Positions 1 through 8,443 are shown, counted from the first letter of the stretch. The stretch is DNA of 64,000 nt from Parapedobacter soli (GCF_025460835.1 NZ_JAMXAY010000009.1:48562-112561), one strand, 5' to 3'. Notes: a model not told the origin generated them from the letters alone. Program-made: numbers and translations.

Positions 1-1026
1 GAATTGGAAAAAAGACCGGAAATCGCTTCGGCATATACCACGTTCAATGCGAATTTCCCCCAGTATATCCTAGAGGTAGACCCCATTAAGGCCAAAGCGC
101 TGGGGGTAAGCATCAACGAAATGATGCGCACCATTCAAGGGTATTATGGCCGTGTGCGCGTGAGTGATTTCAACCGCTTCGGGCGGCAATACCGGTTGTA
201 TATGCAAGCCGATTTCGACTACCGCACCGACCCCGAGTCGTTCAATTCGATTTTTGTCCGCAACAGCAAAGGTGAAATGGTACCCGCCAATACCATCATT
301 AAACTACGGAAAGCGATGGGCCCAGAAATCGTGAACCGATACAATCTTTACAATGCTATCGCCATAAATGCCATCCCGGCCGAGGGGCATAGCACGGGAG
401 AGGCCATGCAGGCGATGGAAGAAACGGCTACGGCGTATCTGCCCGGCAACTACAGCTACGAATGGACCGGGATGAGCTTGGAGGAGCGGCAATCGGGCAA
501 TGAGATGTTCCTCATCTTCGCGTTGAGTATTATTTTTGTCTATTTTCTCCTGGCTGCCCAATACGAAAGCTATATCTTGCCCTTGGCGGTCATGCTGTCA
601 GTGCCGGTAGGGCTGATTGGCGTGTACGCCGTTGTCAATCTGGTTGGATTGGAAAACAACATCTACGTTCAGGTCGGGCTGATCATGCTCATCGGCCTGC
701 TGGCAAAAAACGCAATCCTCATTGTGGAATTTGCCATACAACAGCGTAATGCAGGCCTAAGCATCGTGGAGTCTGCCCTCGAAGGTTCCCGTATGCGTTT
801 ACGGCCTATCCTGATGACCTCGCTGGCCTTCATTGCTGGCTTAGTGCCCCTCATGTGGACGGTGGGGCCATCGGCACAGGGCAACCATTCCATCAGTTTC
901 GGTGCAGCGGGCGGAATGCTCTTCGGGGTTACACTGGGTATTTTCATCATCCCCGTTCTGTACGTTATTTTCAAACACTTGGACGAGATCGTTAAGAATA
1001 AGTTGACCACGAAAGAAGAAGAATAA
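1..1026 (+). CDS. RND family efflux transporter, C-terminal part (partial)
   Basis: This is the last ~340 residues of a hydrophobe/amphiphile efflux (HAE1, AcrB-like) inner-membrane pump; the reading frame is open at the window edge, so about two thirds of a ~1050-residue protein lies upstream. Visible are the periplasmic porter/docking portion, then the second membrane half with about six hydrophobic helices starting near EMFLIFALSIIFVYFLLAAQ, including the typical AAQYESY and GLLAKNAILIVEFA segments. The family drives drug or metabolite export by proton exchange with a periplasmic adaptor and an outer-membrane channel. The stop codon overlaps the ATG of the channel gene by one base (TAATG), which indicates one operon. 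Substrate cannot be told from this part. Confidence 0.95.
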   Translation, partial: ELEKRPEIASAYTTFNANFPQYILEVDPIKAKALGVSINEMMRTIQGYYGRVRVSDFNRFGRQYRLYMQADFDYRTDPESFNSIFVRNSKGEMVPANTIIKLRKAMGPEIVNRYNLYNAIAINAIPAEGHSTGEAMQAMEETATAYLPGNYSYEWTGMSLEERQSGNEMFLIFALSIIFVYFLLAAQYESYILPLAVMLSVPVGLIGVYAVVNLVGLENNIYVQVGLIMLIGLLAKNAILIVEFAIQQRNAGLSIVESALEGSRMRLRPILMTSLAFIAGLVPLMWTVGPSAQGNHSISFGAAGGMLFGVTLGIFIIPVLYVIFKHLDEIVKNKLTTKEEE

Positions 1027-2489
1027 TGAAGTATATAACCTGGCATACCGGGCTATTTGCAGTGGTTTGTTCGCTGCTGATATCGTCATGCAAAGTAGGG
1101 CGCGACTATGTACGCCCCGAAACGGGTATCACCGATACATTCCGCGGTGACGCAGTAACCGATGGTACTGCTGATACGGCAAACATCGCCGACATTCCCT
1201 GGTCCGATTTTTTTACCGACAGCATGCTGACCATGCTCATCGATAGCGCTATCACCAATAACTTCGATATGCGGACAGCATTGAAAAACATCGACATCGC
1301 CAACCAATATGTGAGGCAATCGCGGGCTGCTTTTTTACCGAAGGTCGGAGCTGATCTCGCAGGCACAAACCATCAATGGCGGTCCAGCGACTTTTATTCG
1401 TCGCCTTCTTCCGGTTGGTATGATCGCGGCGACCGCGGCACCCCGCCCGACGACCTCTACCTGTACCAATCCCAGTATTTTTCTTCTGTGAGCATGAGCT
1501 GGGAGCTGGACATCTGGGGGAAGCTGCGCCGCCAGAAAGAAAGTGCCCTGGCAGAGTACCTACAAACGTTCGAGGTCCAAAAGGCGATACAGACCGGATT
1601 GGTGGCAGCCATTGCCGAAGGGTACTACAACCTGCTCACATTAGACGCCCAGCTGGAAGTAGCCCAGCGCAACCTGCTGCTCAACGACAGTACCCTGCAG
1701 ATCGTGAAGCTGCAGCGTGACGCCGGGGAGGTCAGCTCGTTGGCCATCCAACAGACGGAGTCGCAAAAGCTGGTGGCGGCAGCGCTCATCCCCGAATTGG
1801 AACAGCAGATTGCTCTCCAGGAAAATGCGTTGATGGCCCTGACGGGGCGTATGCCCGATGGCATATACCGATCGTCGGCCCTCACCGACTGGCACATGCA
1901 GGCGACCTACGATAGCGGGGTGCCGCTGCAGCTGCTGGCCAACCGGCCCGATGTGCGCGAAGCAGAACTTGCGCTGCGCGCGGCAAACGCCGAGGTGGGC
2001 GTGGCCCAGGCCTACCGATACCCTACGCTCACCATCGAAGCGTCAGGCGGTCTCAACGCCATGCTGCCACAAAACTGGTTCAACATACCCGGAGCACTAT
2101 TTGGCGGACTGATCAGCGGTGTTACACAACCGATATTCAACGGCAGGAGACTCAAAACGCAGCATGAGGTGGCCAAACTGGAACGCGACAAGGCCGAAAT
2201 CGGCTTCCAGCAGGTGGTTATGGACGCCGTGCACGAGGTGACCAATGCCTTGGTGATGATCGATAAGCTCAACGAGCAGCTCGCCATTGCGCAACAACGC
2301 GTTGCCACGGCTCAGCTTGGCGTCAAAAATGCCAACTTGTTGTTCAAAGCCGGTGAGGCGACCTACCTCGAGGTGATTACGGCCCAGAGTAATGCCCTCA
2401 AGAGTGAGTTGGACCTGGTCAGTGTGAAACAACAGCAACTCAACGCCAAGGTAACGCTTTATAAGGCGCTGGGTGGCGGATGGCGGTAG
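1026..2489 (+). CDS. RND efflux outer-membrane lipoprotein (OprM/NodT family)
   Basis: A 487-residue TolC-type outer-membrane factor that forms the exit duct of the upstream RND pump. The N-terminus is a lipoprotein signal with lipobox LISSC, so Cys22 is probably acylated. The body has the two tandem OEP repeats with long alpha-helical segments and the usual LLANRPDVREAE and QPIFNGRRLKT stretches; the length is normal for NodT/OprM proteins. It overlaps the pump gene by one base, giving translational coupling. It is followed after only 32 bases by the convergent end of the cbb3 oxidase cluster, and no clear terminator is visible between them. Confidence 0.95.
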   Translation: MKYITWHTGLFAVVCSLLISSCKVGRDYVRPETGITDTFRGDAVTDGTADTANIADIPWSDFFTDSMLTMLIDSAITNNFDMRTALKNIDIANQYVRQSRAAFLPKVGADLAGTNHQWRSSDFYSSPSSGWYDRGDRGTPPDDLYLYQSQYFSSVSMSWELDIWGKLRRQKESALAEYLQTFEVQKAIQTGLVAAIAEGYYNLLTLDAQLEVAQRNLLLNDSTLQIVKLQRDAGEVSSLAIQQTESQKLVAAALIPELEQQIALQENALMALTGRMPDGIYRSSALTDWHMQATYDSGVPLQLLANRPDVREAELALRAANAEVGVAQAYRYPTLTIEASGGLNAMLPQNWFNIPGALFGGLISGVTQPIFNGRRLKTQHEVAKLERDKAEIGFQQVVMDAVHEVTNALVMIDKLNEQLAIAQQRVATAQLGVKNANLLFKAGEATYLEVITAQSNALKSELDLVSVKQQQLNAKVTLYKALGGGWR

Positions 2490-2521
2490 AATCCTACGCG
2501 GGCGATGTGTTCTACGGCCAC

Positions 2522-3226
2522 CTACCCGCACGTAATCGCTCCTTCTGGGTAAACCAGTGGGCTTAAAAACGGAATATCGAGGTTAGCACCCCGCAACAGG
2601 AACCAGCCGCCCATCAATATCGAAATGATGGGCAGCCAAAAAGCGAAATTGAACCGGAGACGGGCTTTGGCGAAGGCACCTAACAGGGCCACCGACAACA
2701 TCGCCGGCCAGGTACCTACCCCAAACGACACCATAAAAAGTGCGCTCCCCTGCACGGAGTCGGCACTTAGCGCGGCTGCCAGCGCCATATAAACCATCCC
2801 GCAGGGCAGCAGGCCGTTGAGCATACCCACCATAAGGTGCCCCCCGGGCCGGTAAAGCCAATAACCTACCCAGCGGGTCAGCGGTGTGACAAAACGCTGC
2901 TGCAGGCGGGAAAACCGACGGGATTGCTTTCCGAAAAGCGATAATAACCCCACTCCGATAAGCAGGAAACCGGTAAACAGTGTGATCCCCCGCTGCCAGT
3001 CTTTTATTTCAAGCAGCAGGTGGCCCACAAGGCCGATGACGACGCCAAGCACACCATACATCGCCACACGGCCAACCTGATAAAGTATCGTATTCATCAA
3101 CACCCGCCAAGACCGGGTGCGCTTATCGGCTGTAAACGCCAGCACCAACGGCCCACACATGGCCACGCAGTGGAGGCTACCGAAGAGCCCCATAAAAAAT
3201 GCTAGCGTTAGGTAACTCATATCCAC
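2522..3226 (-). CDS. Sulfite exporter TauE/SafE family membrane protein
   Basis: A 234-residue polytopic membrane protein with six or more hydrophobic segments; the N-terminus FGSLHCVAMCGPLVLAF has the GxxHCxxMCGP signature of the DsbD/CcdA-related TauE/SafE proteins found at the end of Bacteroidota cbb3 oxidase clusters. In that context it is thought to help cytochrome oxidase maturation, possibly copper or redox supply, but the exact substrate is not known. It starts 3 bases after the ccoH-like gene, clearly in the same minus-strand operon, and is the last gene of the run. Confidence 0.85.
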   Translation of the reverse strand: MDMSYLTLAFFMGLFGSLHCVAMCGPLVLAFTADKRTRSWRVLMNTILYQVGRVAMYGVLGVVIGLVGHLLLEIKDWQRGITLFTGFLLIGVGLLSLFGKQSRRFSRLQQRFVTPLTRWVGYWLYRPGGHLMVGMLNGLLPCGMVYMALAAALSADSVQGSALFMVSFGVGTWPAMLSVALLGAFAKARLRFNFAFWLPIISILMGGWFLLRGANLDIPFLSPLVYPEGAITCG

Positions 3227-3229
3227 ATT

Positions 3230-3430
3230 TTATTTCGGCACGACACGGGTGGTATCGGTAAGCTCGTGCACACTGTCCGCGGCACGCAACTGGTCATAAT
3301 TCAACCCACGTTCGTAATAATCCTCAGCCACCAACGAGTCGGTATCCATGTTTACCATATAAACACCAAACGACACGATCAACACCATAAAAGATGCCAG
3401 CGCAATCACTATTTTTACTCCCCAGTTCAC
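3230..3430 (-). CDS. ccoH: FixH/CcoH-like cbb3 oxidase assembly protein, short form
   Basis: A 66-residue protein with one N-terminal membrane helix (about residues 5-26) followed by a short periplasmic tail containing EDYYERGLNYDQ, which matches the conserved core of FixH (the YYxxGLxY motif). Proteobacterial FixH proteins are ~150 residues with an Ig-like periplasmic domain; here almost all of that domain is absent, so it is a minimal version. It lies between ccoG and the TauE/SafE gene. Identity rests on the motif and the context. Confidence 0.8.
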   Translation of the reverse strand: MNWGVKIVIALASFMVLIVSFGVYMVNMDTDSLVAEDYYERGLNYDQLRAADSVHELTDTTRVVPK

Positions 3431-3476
3431 GTTTTCAATTATCGATTTTCAATTGTTAATTGCTAATCCACCTTGA

Positions 3477-3525
3477 CCATTAACAATTAACCATTAACCA
3501 TTAACAATTAACCATTAACCATTAT
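3477..3525. repeat. Heptamer array (CCATTAA/CAATTAA) x7
   Basis: Seven successive 7-bp units, CCATTAA or CAATTAA with the last unit CCATTAT, fill the space between ccoH and ccoG. The last unit contains the ccoG stop codon (3522-3524). The preceding bases 3433-3465 hold a looser AT-rich repeat (TTTTCAATT twice). No coding potential or terminator hairpin is seen. Confidence 0.85.
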
Positions 3526-4889
3526 TTAACCGGTGCTACAAATGTTGTTTTCAATGTTTCCACCGCCTTTCCATCAGCCATCACGCCGATTTTCACATCC
3601 GTTTTATATGTTTTCACCGATTGTTGCGGAGTAATAAGGAAAAAGGTCATTTGCGCTGTCGCACCCGCTTTCAGTACGGTGAGCTGGTTAACCATGCGGA
3701 TGGCCATATCTTCATCTAACACTTCGAGGTTGAACGGGATATCATTGCTCGTTTTGTTAATCAATTCCAAACTATAAAGGTTGCTTACGGTTCCATCATC
3801 GAGGACCTGGTAGGTACTGCCCCTGGCGCGGAGAAGCGTGCCATCCACTTGCGACCTACTGAACATGAGCCACCCGAACACGGCAACCAACGCGGCCAGC
3901 ACCACGGTATATGCGATGGCGCGGGTGTTCCCTTTCGCCTTGGGCTGCCCTTCGATTTCACTTACCGAGTAAAAACCGATAAGGTTCTTGGGCCGGTCGA
4001 GCTTTTCCATTACGGTGTCGCATGCGTCGATACATGCCGTGCAGCTCACACATTCCATCTGCAGTCCGTTGCGGATATCAATGCCCGTAGGGCATACCTG
4101 CACGCACAAGTTGCAGTCTACACAGTCGCCCACCAATTGTTCCACGTCTTTTTTCCGATGTCCACGCGGTTCTCCCCTGCGGTGATCATAGGCTATGGTA
4201 ACGCTCTTATCGTCCATCAGCACGCTCTGCAACCGCCCATAAGGGCAAATCGTGGTGCACACAATCTCCCGTACATAGGCGAATACACCGTAAAACACCA
4301 ATGTGAACAAAACAATGGCAACAAACCCACCGATATGCTGGCTGATGGGATCGGTCATGATTTTCCAAAGCTCCTCGATACCGATAATGTAAGAAAGGAA
4401 GAGGTTTGAAATCACAAAGGAAATAAGCAGGAAAATAGTATGTTTAAGGATTTTTTTTGCATACTTGGCCGTGGTATTGGGGGCCTTGTCCAACTTTTTC
4501 TGCTGCAACCAATCGCCCTCGATCAGAAATTCGATACGGCGGAACACAAGTTCCATGAAAATGGTCTGGGGGCACGCCCATCCGCACCATACACGGCCAT
4601 ACACCACGGTGAATAGGACGATGCATACCATGGCAATCAGCATCCCGAAGACGAAGATATGCAGGTCCTGCGGCCAGAAAACGCTTCCGAAAATAACAAA
4701 CTTGCGCTCAATGATGTTGAATAACAAAAGCGGCTCACCGCCGATTTTGATAAACGGGGCCACAATCAAAAAGGCCAACAGCGTATAACCCACCCATTGC
4801 CGCCGATTGAACCACTTTCCACCGGGCTTCTTTGCATAGATCCATTCGCGTTTCGGCTTTACTGCGCCCGCTACCGTTGCTGTTGCCAT
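3522..4889 (-). CDS. ccoG: Cytochrome c oxidase accessory protein CcoG (FixG/RdxA)
   Basis: A 455-residue membrane ferredoxin needed for copper handling during cbb3 oxidase maturation. Visible are the NapH-like membrane part with the WCGWACPQT motif near residue 100, further transmembrane helices, then two 4Fe-4S motifs (CVDCNLCVQVCP and CVSCTACIDACD, about residues 258-290), another helix, and the C-terminal Ig-like IG_FixG periplasmic domain. Length is normal for the family. It lies between ccoP and ccoH in the same orientation. Start at 4889 gives the usual short cytoplasmic lead before the first helix. Confidence 0.96.
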   Translation of the reverse strand: MATATVAGAVKPKREWIYAKKPGGKWFNRRQWVGYTLLAFLIVAPFIKIGGEPLLLFNIIERKFVIFGSVFWPQDLHIFVFGMLIAMVCIVLFTVVYGRVWCGWACPQTIFMELVFRRIEFLIEGDWLQQKKLDKAPNTTAKYAKKILKHTIFLLISFVISNLFLSYIIGIEELWKIMTDPISQHIGGFVAIVLFTLVFYGVFAYVREIVCTTICPYGRLQSVLMDDKSVTIAYDHRRGEPRGHRKKDVEQLVGDCVDCNLCVQVCPTGIDIRNGLQMECVSCTACIDACDTVMEKLDRPKNLIGFYSVSEIEGQPKAKGNTRAIAYTVVLAALVAVFGWLMFSRSQVDGTLLRARGSTYQVLDDGTVSNLYSLELINKTSNDIPFNLEVLDEDMAIRMVNQLTVLKAGATAQMTFFLITPQQSVKTYKTDVKIGVMADGKAVETLKTTFVAPVK

Positions 4890-4948
4890 GTATTCTTCAC
4901 TCCTTTACCTTATTGGTTTTACCTCAATTATCTTCAATCCCCATGCTT

Positions 4949-5800
4949 CTACTCACCAACAGATGCCACCTCCGGCTCGGGCGTGGCGGCCGCATCCTGG
5001 TATTCAACTTTTTCGCCTTGTGGCTCCTTGGCATTCGGCGGGTTATTGCCCCGCAATGTAATGATATAATTGCTCACCTCGGCGATCTGCGCCGGCGTCA
5101 GGCTTTGCTCCCAGGGAATCATCCCCTTATCCAGCACACCGTATTTGACTACCCTGAAAATATCCTGCACCTCACCGCCGTGTAGCCAATACTCATCGGT
5201 GAGGTTGGGTCCGATTCCACCCTCACCCACGCCGCCGTGGCAGGCAGCACAGTTCTGGGTGAAGATTGCTAGTCCGGCCGCCACCGTCTCCGGGCTGGTG
5301 TCTACCGTCACGGTATTCTCGTCGATGTTGTTGGCGGCCTGGGACAGCCATTCCTGCCGGGCTTGTTCGGCACGTGCCATCTCCCGCGTATACTCCTCGT
5401 CTTGGGTGGGGCCCCAGCCGAATACATGATACACACACAGGTACACCACCGCAAATGCGATGCTACCGTAGAACATGACATTGAACCACGCCGGCACGGG
5501 GTTATCAAGTTCCTTTATGCCGTCGTATTCATGGTCGATGACCAAATCCTTTTCCTCTGACATCGGCCGGAGCCCCATCAACTTGTTCCACCAGTGCGCC
5601 CAGCGGCTGCCGCGGGCGTGCGCCACTTCCGTTTTGGCAGTAGCCGCGTTGGCCAGTGCCTGTGGCATGGTAACCCGTACCATCACCCGCAACGCGCGTA
5701 AAACCACCAATGCAGACAGCAGGATGACCACCATCACTACCACCAGGGCAATGATGAGTATATTGTGGCTGAGATTTACTTGCATGAAGATTGTGTTCAT
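4949..5800 (-). CDS. ccoP: cbb3-type cytochrome c oxidase subunit III (CcoP), single-haem form
   Basis: A 283-residue membrane-anchored c-type cytochrome that passes electrons to the CcoNO core. Two N-terminal hydrophobic segments flank a cytoplasmic loop, followed by the FixP N-terminal signature (NPVPAWFNVMFYGSIAF) and one cytochrome c domain with CAACH (Cys184, Cys187, His188) and the distal Met in GMIPWEQSL. Proteobacterial CcoP has two CxxCH motifs; only one is present here. The C-terminus is a short acidic tail. It lies 17 bases after ccoQ and before ccoG. Confidence 0.95.
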   Translation of the reverse strand: MNTIFMQVNLSHNILIIALVVVMVVILLSALVVLRALRVMVRVTMPQALANAATAKTEVAHARGSRWAHWWNKLMGLRPMSEEKDLVIDHEYDGIKELDNPVPAWFNVMFYGSIAFAVVYLCVYHVFGWGPTQDEEYTREMARAEQARQEWLSQAANNIDENTVTVDTSPETVAAGLAIFTQNCAACHGGVGEGGIGPNLTDEYWLHGGEVQDIFRVVKYGVLDKGMIPWEQSLTPAQIAEVSNYIITLRGNNPPNAKEPQGEKVEYQDAAATPEPEVASVGE

Positions 5801-5817
5801 GGTTTGCTATATTTAAT

Positions 5818-6003
5818 TTAGTTTACCGGTTCGTCGTCAGACGTTGCCTCATCATCCATCGGAATGCCTTTCATATAATCGATATCGGCTTTCCGCATCC
5901 GGAAAAGTCTGATGCCTACGATAATGAAAAACAGCAGGAATATCCACAGCGATGCAATGAGATACCACTCATTACCGCTCAAATCTGTTATTTGCTTAAA
6001 CAT
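5818..6003 (-). CDS. ccoQ: CcoQ-like cbb3 oxidase small subunit
   Basis: A 61-residue protein with a single membrane helix (WYLIASLWIFLLFFIIVGI) and a charged cytoplasmic tail ending in acidic residues, located between the fused catalytic subunit gene and ccoP. Size, topology and position are those of CcoQ/FixQ, which stabilises the complex. Sequence similarity alone would be too weak for a firm call; the assignment is mainly by context. Confidence 0.8.
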   Translation of the reverse strand: MFKQITDLSGNEWYLIASLWIFLLFFIIVGIRLFRMRKADIDYMKGIPMDDEATSDDEPVN

Positions 6004-6021
6004 GTCATTCGTTTACGTACG

Positions 6022-8151
6022 TTAGTTGTTCGTTGCGCTGGCCGGTAACGGTGCATTAATATCTGTGCCCAGCCGTTGCAGATAGGCTATCAGAGCGATA
6101 ATCTCGCGGTCTGATTTTACACTCACCCCCTGATCGTTCAGGTCGGCAGCAATCGTTTCGGCCTGTTTCCGGAGGTCTTCATCGGCGTTGTCGATATGCT
6201 CGTCGGTGTAAGGTACGCCCAGTATCCGTAAGGCGTTCAACTTGCCTTTTGTCGTGCTTACGTCGAGTGTCTGCTCGATGAGCCATGGGTATGGGGGCAT
6301 GATACTACCCGGTGAGGTGATCGTGGGGTCAAGCATGTGGTCGAAATGCCATTTGTTCGGGTATTTCTTGCCGATGCGGTGAAGGTCGGGCCCGGTGCGC
6401 TTAGATCCCCATAAGAACGGGTGGTCATACACGAACTCGCCTGCTTTGCTATACTCGCCATAGCGCACGGTTTCCGAACGGAACGGGCGGACCGTCTGCG
6501 TATGGCAGTTCACACACCCCTCACGGATGTACAGGTCGCGCCCCTGGATCTCCAGTGCGGTATAAGGCTGTACGCTGGCAATGGTGGGTACGTTTGACGA
6601 AATCATGAAGGTCGGCATCATTTGCACAATACCGCCGATCAGAATGGTAATCAACGCCAATACGAGGAACAGCACGGGCTTCCGCTCCAGCCTGCGGTGG
6701 GCGGACCGCTCGTTTACCACCACCGGTGTTAGTTCGGGGGCCTCGGCGGGCTCATTGGCCAGCAAGCGGCCTTTCCTCATGGTCTTCACCAGATTGTACG
6801 TCATCATGATGGCGCCCGACAGGTAAAGTGCGCCCCCGATGGCGCGGAGCATGTGCATGGGGATGATCTGCAGGGTGGTAGCCAGGAAATTGGGGTACTT
6901 CAAAACACCCTCGGGCGTAAACTCCTTCCACATAAGCCCCTGCACCACCGCAGCCCAGTACATCGGAATCGCATAGAAAAGGATACCCAGTGTGCCAATC
7001 CAGAAATGCGCCGATGCCAGCTTTTTAGAATAAAGCTCTGTCTTATAGATACGCGGTATCAACCAATAGAGGATAGCGAAGGTCATGAAACCGTTCCACC
7101 CCAAAGCGCCTACGTGCACGTGCGCCACAATCCAGTCGGTAAAGTGTGCGATGGCGTTCACCTTTTTCAGTGACAGCATAGGCCCCTCGAATGTAGCCAT
7201 ACCGTATGCGGTGAGTGCCACCACCATAAATTTCAATGTGGGTTCGGTACGCACCTTATCCCACGCACCGCGCAGCGTAAGCAATCCGTTGATCATACCT
7301 CCCCAGCTGGGGGCGATGAGCATGATGGAAAATGCCACGCCCAGCGATTGCACCCACTCGGGCAGGGCCGTGTACAACAAATGGTGCGGGCCAGCCCAGA
7401 TATAGATAAAAATCAACGACCAGAAATGGAGGATACTAAGCTTATAGGAGTAGATGGGACGGTTGGCCATCTTGGGGAGGAAATAATACATCATCCCCAA
7501 GTAGGGTGTGGTGAGGAAAAAGGCCACGGCATTATGCCCATACCACCATTGTACCAGCGCATCCTGCACACCTGCGTAGAGGTAGTAGCTCTTCCACATG
7601 GAAACGGGCAGCTGCACAGAGTTGACAATGTGCAACACGGCAACAGTGACAAAGGTGGCAATATAAAACCAAATGGCTACGTACATATGGCGCTCGCGCC
7701 GCTTGATGATGGTGCCGAACATGTTGATACCAAATACCACCCATATAATGGTAAGGCCAACGTCGATGGGCCATTCCAGCTCGGCATATTCGTGGGAGGT
7801 GGTAATGCCCAGGGGCAATGTGATGGCCGCGGCCAGGATGATGAGCTGCCAGCCCCAGAAATGTACCCGGCTCAGGAAATCACTGAACATCCGGGCTTTA
7901 AGCAAACGCTGCAAGGAATAATACGCCCCCATGAAAATCGCATTACCCACAAAGGCGAAAATCACTGCATTGGTATGCAATGGCCGTATCCTGCCGAATG
8001 TGGTGTATTGCAAATCAAAGTTCATGAATGGCCAGACGAGCTGTACGGCGACCAATAGGCCTACCGACATGCCGACGATGCCCCATACGATGGTGGCAAT
8101 GCCGAAGTTGCGGACAATTTTGTTGTCGTAGTTGAATTTAGTTAGCTGCAT
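6022..8151 (-). CDS. ccoN: cbb3-type cytochrome c oxidase, fused subunits I and II (CcoN-CcoO)
   Basis: A 709-residue fusion of the catalytic haem-copper subunit and the mono-haem cytochrome subunit. Residues ~1-480 form the 12-helix CcoN part: RPLHTNAVIF (haem b ligand), QWWYGHNAVAFFLT (CuB histidine), GPHHLLYTALP and DWIVAHVHVGALGWNGF. After a linker at ~480-500 and one helix comes CcoO with CVNCH (Cys546, Cys549, His550) and the GSIMPPYPWL methionine segment. This fused form is usual in Bacteroidota. The enzyme is a high-affinity terminal oxidase for low oxygen. It is the first gene of the ccoNO-Q-P-G-H-TauE run and is preceded by a complex 308-bp control region. Confidence 0.96.
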   Translation of the reverse strand: MQLTKFNYDNKIVRNFGIATIVWGIVGMSVGLLVAVQLVWPFMNFDLQYTTFGRIRPLHTNAVIFAFVGNAIFMGAYYSLQRLLKARMFSDFLSRVHFWGWQLIILAAAITLPLGITTSHEYAELEWPIDVGLTIIWVVFGINMFGTIIKRRERHMYVAIWFYIATFVTVAVLHIVNSVQLPVSMWKSYYLYAGVQDALVQWWYGHNAVAFFLTTPYLGMMYYFLPKMANRPIYSYKLSILHFWSLIFIYIWAGPHHLLYTALPEWVQSLGVAFSIMLIAPSWGGMINGLLTLRGAWDKVRTEPTLKFMVVALTAYGMATFEGPMLSLKKVNAIAHFTDWIVAHVHVGALGWNGFMTFAILYWLIPRIYKTELYSKKLASAHFWIGTLGILFYAIPMYWAAVVQGLMWKEFTPEGVLKYPNFLATTLQIIPMHMLRAIGGALYLSGAIMMTYNLVKTMRKGRLLANEPAEAPELTPVVVNERSAHRRLERKPVLFLVLALITILIGGIVQMMPTFMISSNVPTIASVQPYTALEIQGRDLYIREGCVNCHTQTVRPFRSETVRYGEYSKAGEFVYDHPFLWGSKRTGPDLHRIGKKYPNKWHFDHMLDPTITSPGSIMPPYPWLIEQTLDVSTTKGKLNALRILGVPYTDEHIDNADEDLRKQAETIAADLNDQGVSVKSDREIIALIAYLQRLGTDINAPLPASATNN

Positions 8152-8193
8152 GGATGAACATATTTTCTGGCTGTAAAATTACTGTCATCGCAG

Positions 8194-8209
8194 TGTCAGC
8201 CGAATGACA
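8194..8209. promoter_or_regulatory. Palindrome TGTCA-N6-TGACA upstream of ccoN, candidate CRP/FNR-family site
   Basis: A perfect 5-bp inverted repeat with a 6-bp spacer, the geometry bound by CRP/FNR dimers, centred about 50 bp before the ccoN ATG. The half-site TGTCA is neither the Escherichia coli CRP half-site (TGTGA) nor the FNR one (TTGAT), so binding by the REC-FNR regulator encoded at 13317-14387 is only inferred. Confidence 0.4.
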
Positions 8210-8276
8210 AACATCGGGTTTAAAAGTAATGGTGGTCACTATTTACCACACCCGATCGTTACCTGTGCTTCAGCCG

Positions 8277-8320
8277 TGTCTTATCCCTGTCTCATCCCTG
8301 TCCTATCCCGGTTATATCCC
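8277..8320. repeat. Four 11-bp phased direct repeats, consensus TGTCYYATCCC
   Basis: Units TGTCTTATCCC, TGTCTCATCCC, TGTCCTATCCC and the diverged GGTTATATCCC follow each other without gaps; ATCCC recurs at 8283, 8294, 8305 and 8316, exactly 11 bp apart and so on nearly one face of the helix. The layout (7-bp core plus 4 bp) is like the tandem sites bound by OmpR/PhoB-type or other cooperative regulators. The array is 126-169 bp before ccoN and 140-183 bp before the plus-strand gene. Confidence 0.7.
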
Positions 8321-8335
8321 ACCATACCTCGGTAA

Positions 8336-8356
8336 AAACGCCAAAACACGGCGTTT
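8336..8356. repeat. Inverted repeat AAACGCC/GGCGTTT with 7-base loop
   Basis: A perfect 7-bp inverted repeat with loop AAAACAC sits between the two 11-bp direct-repeat series. It has no following T-run on either strand, so a terminator is unlikely; an operator is possible. Confidence 0.5.
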
Positions 8357-8357
8357 C

Positions 8358-8384
8358 ATCGGGACACCATCGGAAAGGTATCGG
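8358..8384. repeat. Second 11-bp phased series: ATCGG x3
   Basis: ATCGG occurs at 8358, 8369 and 8380, again at exact 11-bp steps (units CATCGGGACAC, CATCGGAAAGG, TATCGGCAAAA). It is about 2 bp out of phase with the first series and weaker, but the same period within one control region is notable. Confidence 0.5.
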
Positions 8385-8435
8385 CAAAAACGATGCAATG
8401 AGCGGGTAACGGACGGGGGTTAGCCACGAATTTAC

Positions 8436-8443
8436 TACCTTTG
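8436..8443 (+). promoter_or_regulatory. Bacteroidota -7 box TACCTTTG
   Basis: This is a perfect TAnnTTTG match 17 bases before the ATG of the 93-residue protein gene, predicting a short leader. No good -33 TTG is seen at the usual spacing. Confidence 0.55.

Noticed and set aside
1858..2112. Small plus-strand frames inside large genes, for example within the outer-membrane channel gene
   Set aside because: They lie in alternative frames of clearly coding DNA, have biased Arg/Pro/Cys composition and no family features.
8336..8356. Terminator hairpin between the divergent ccoN and 93-residue genes
   Set aside because: No T-run on either strand, and the surrounding genes are divergent so no transcript should end here.
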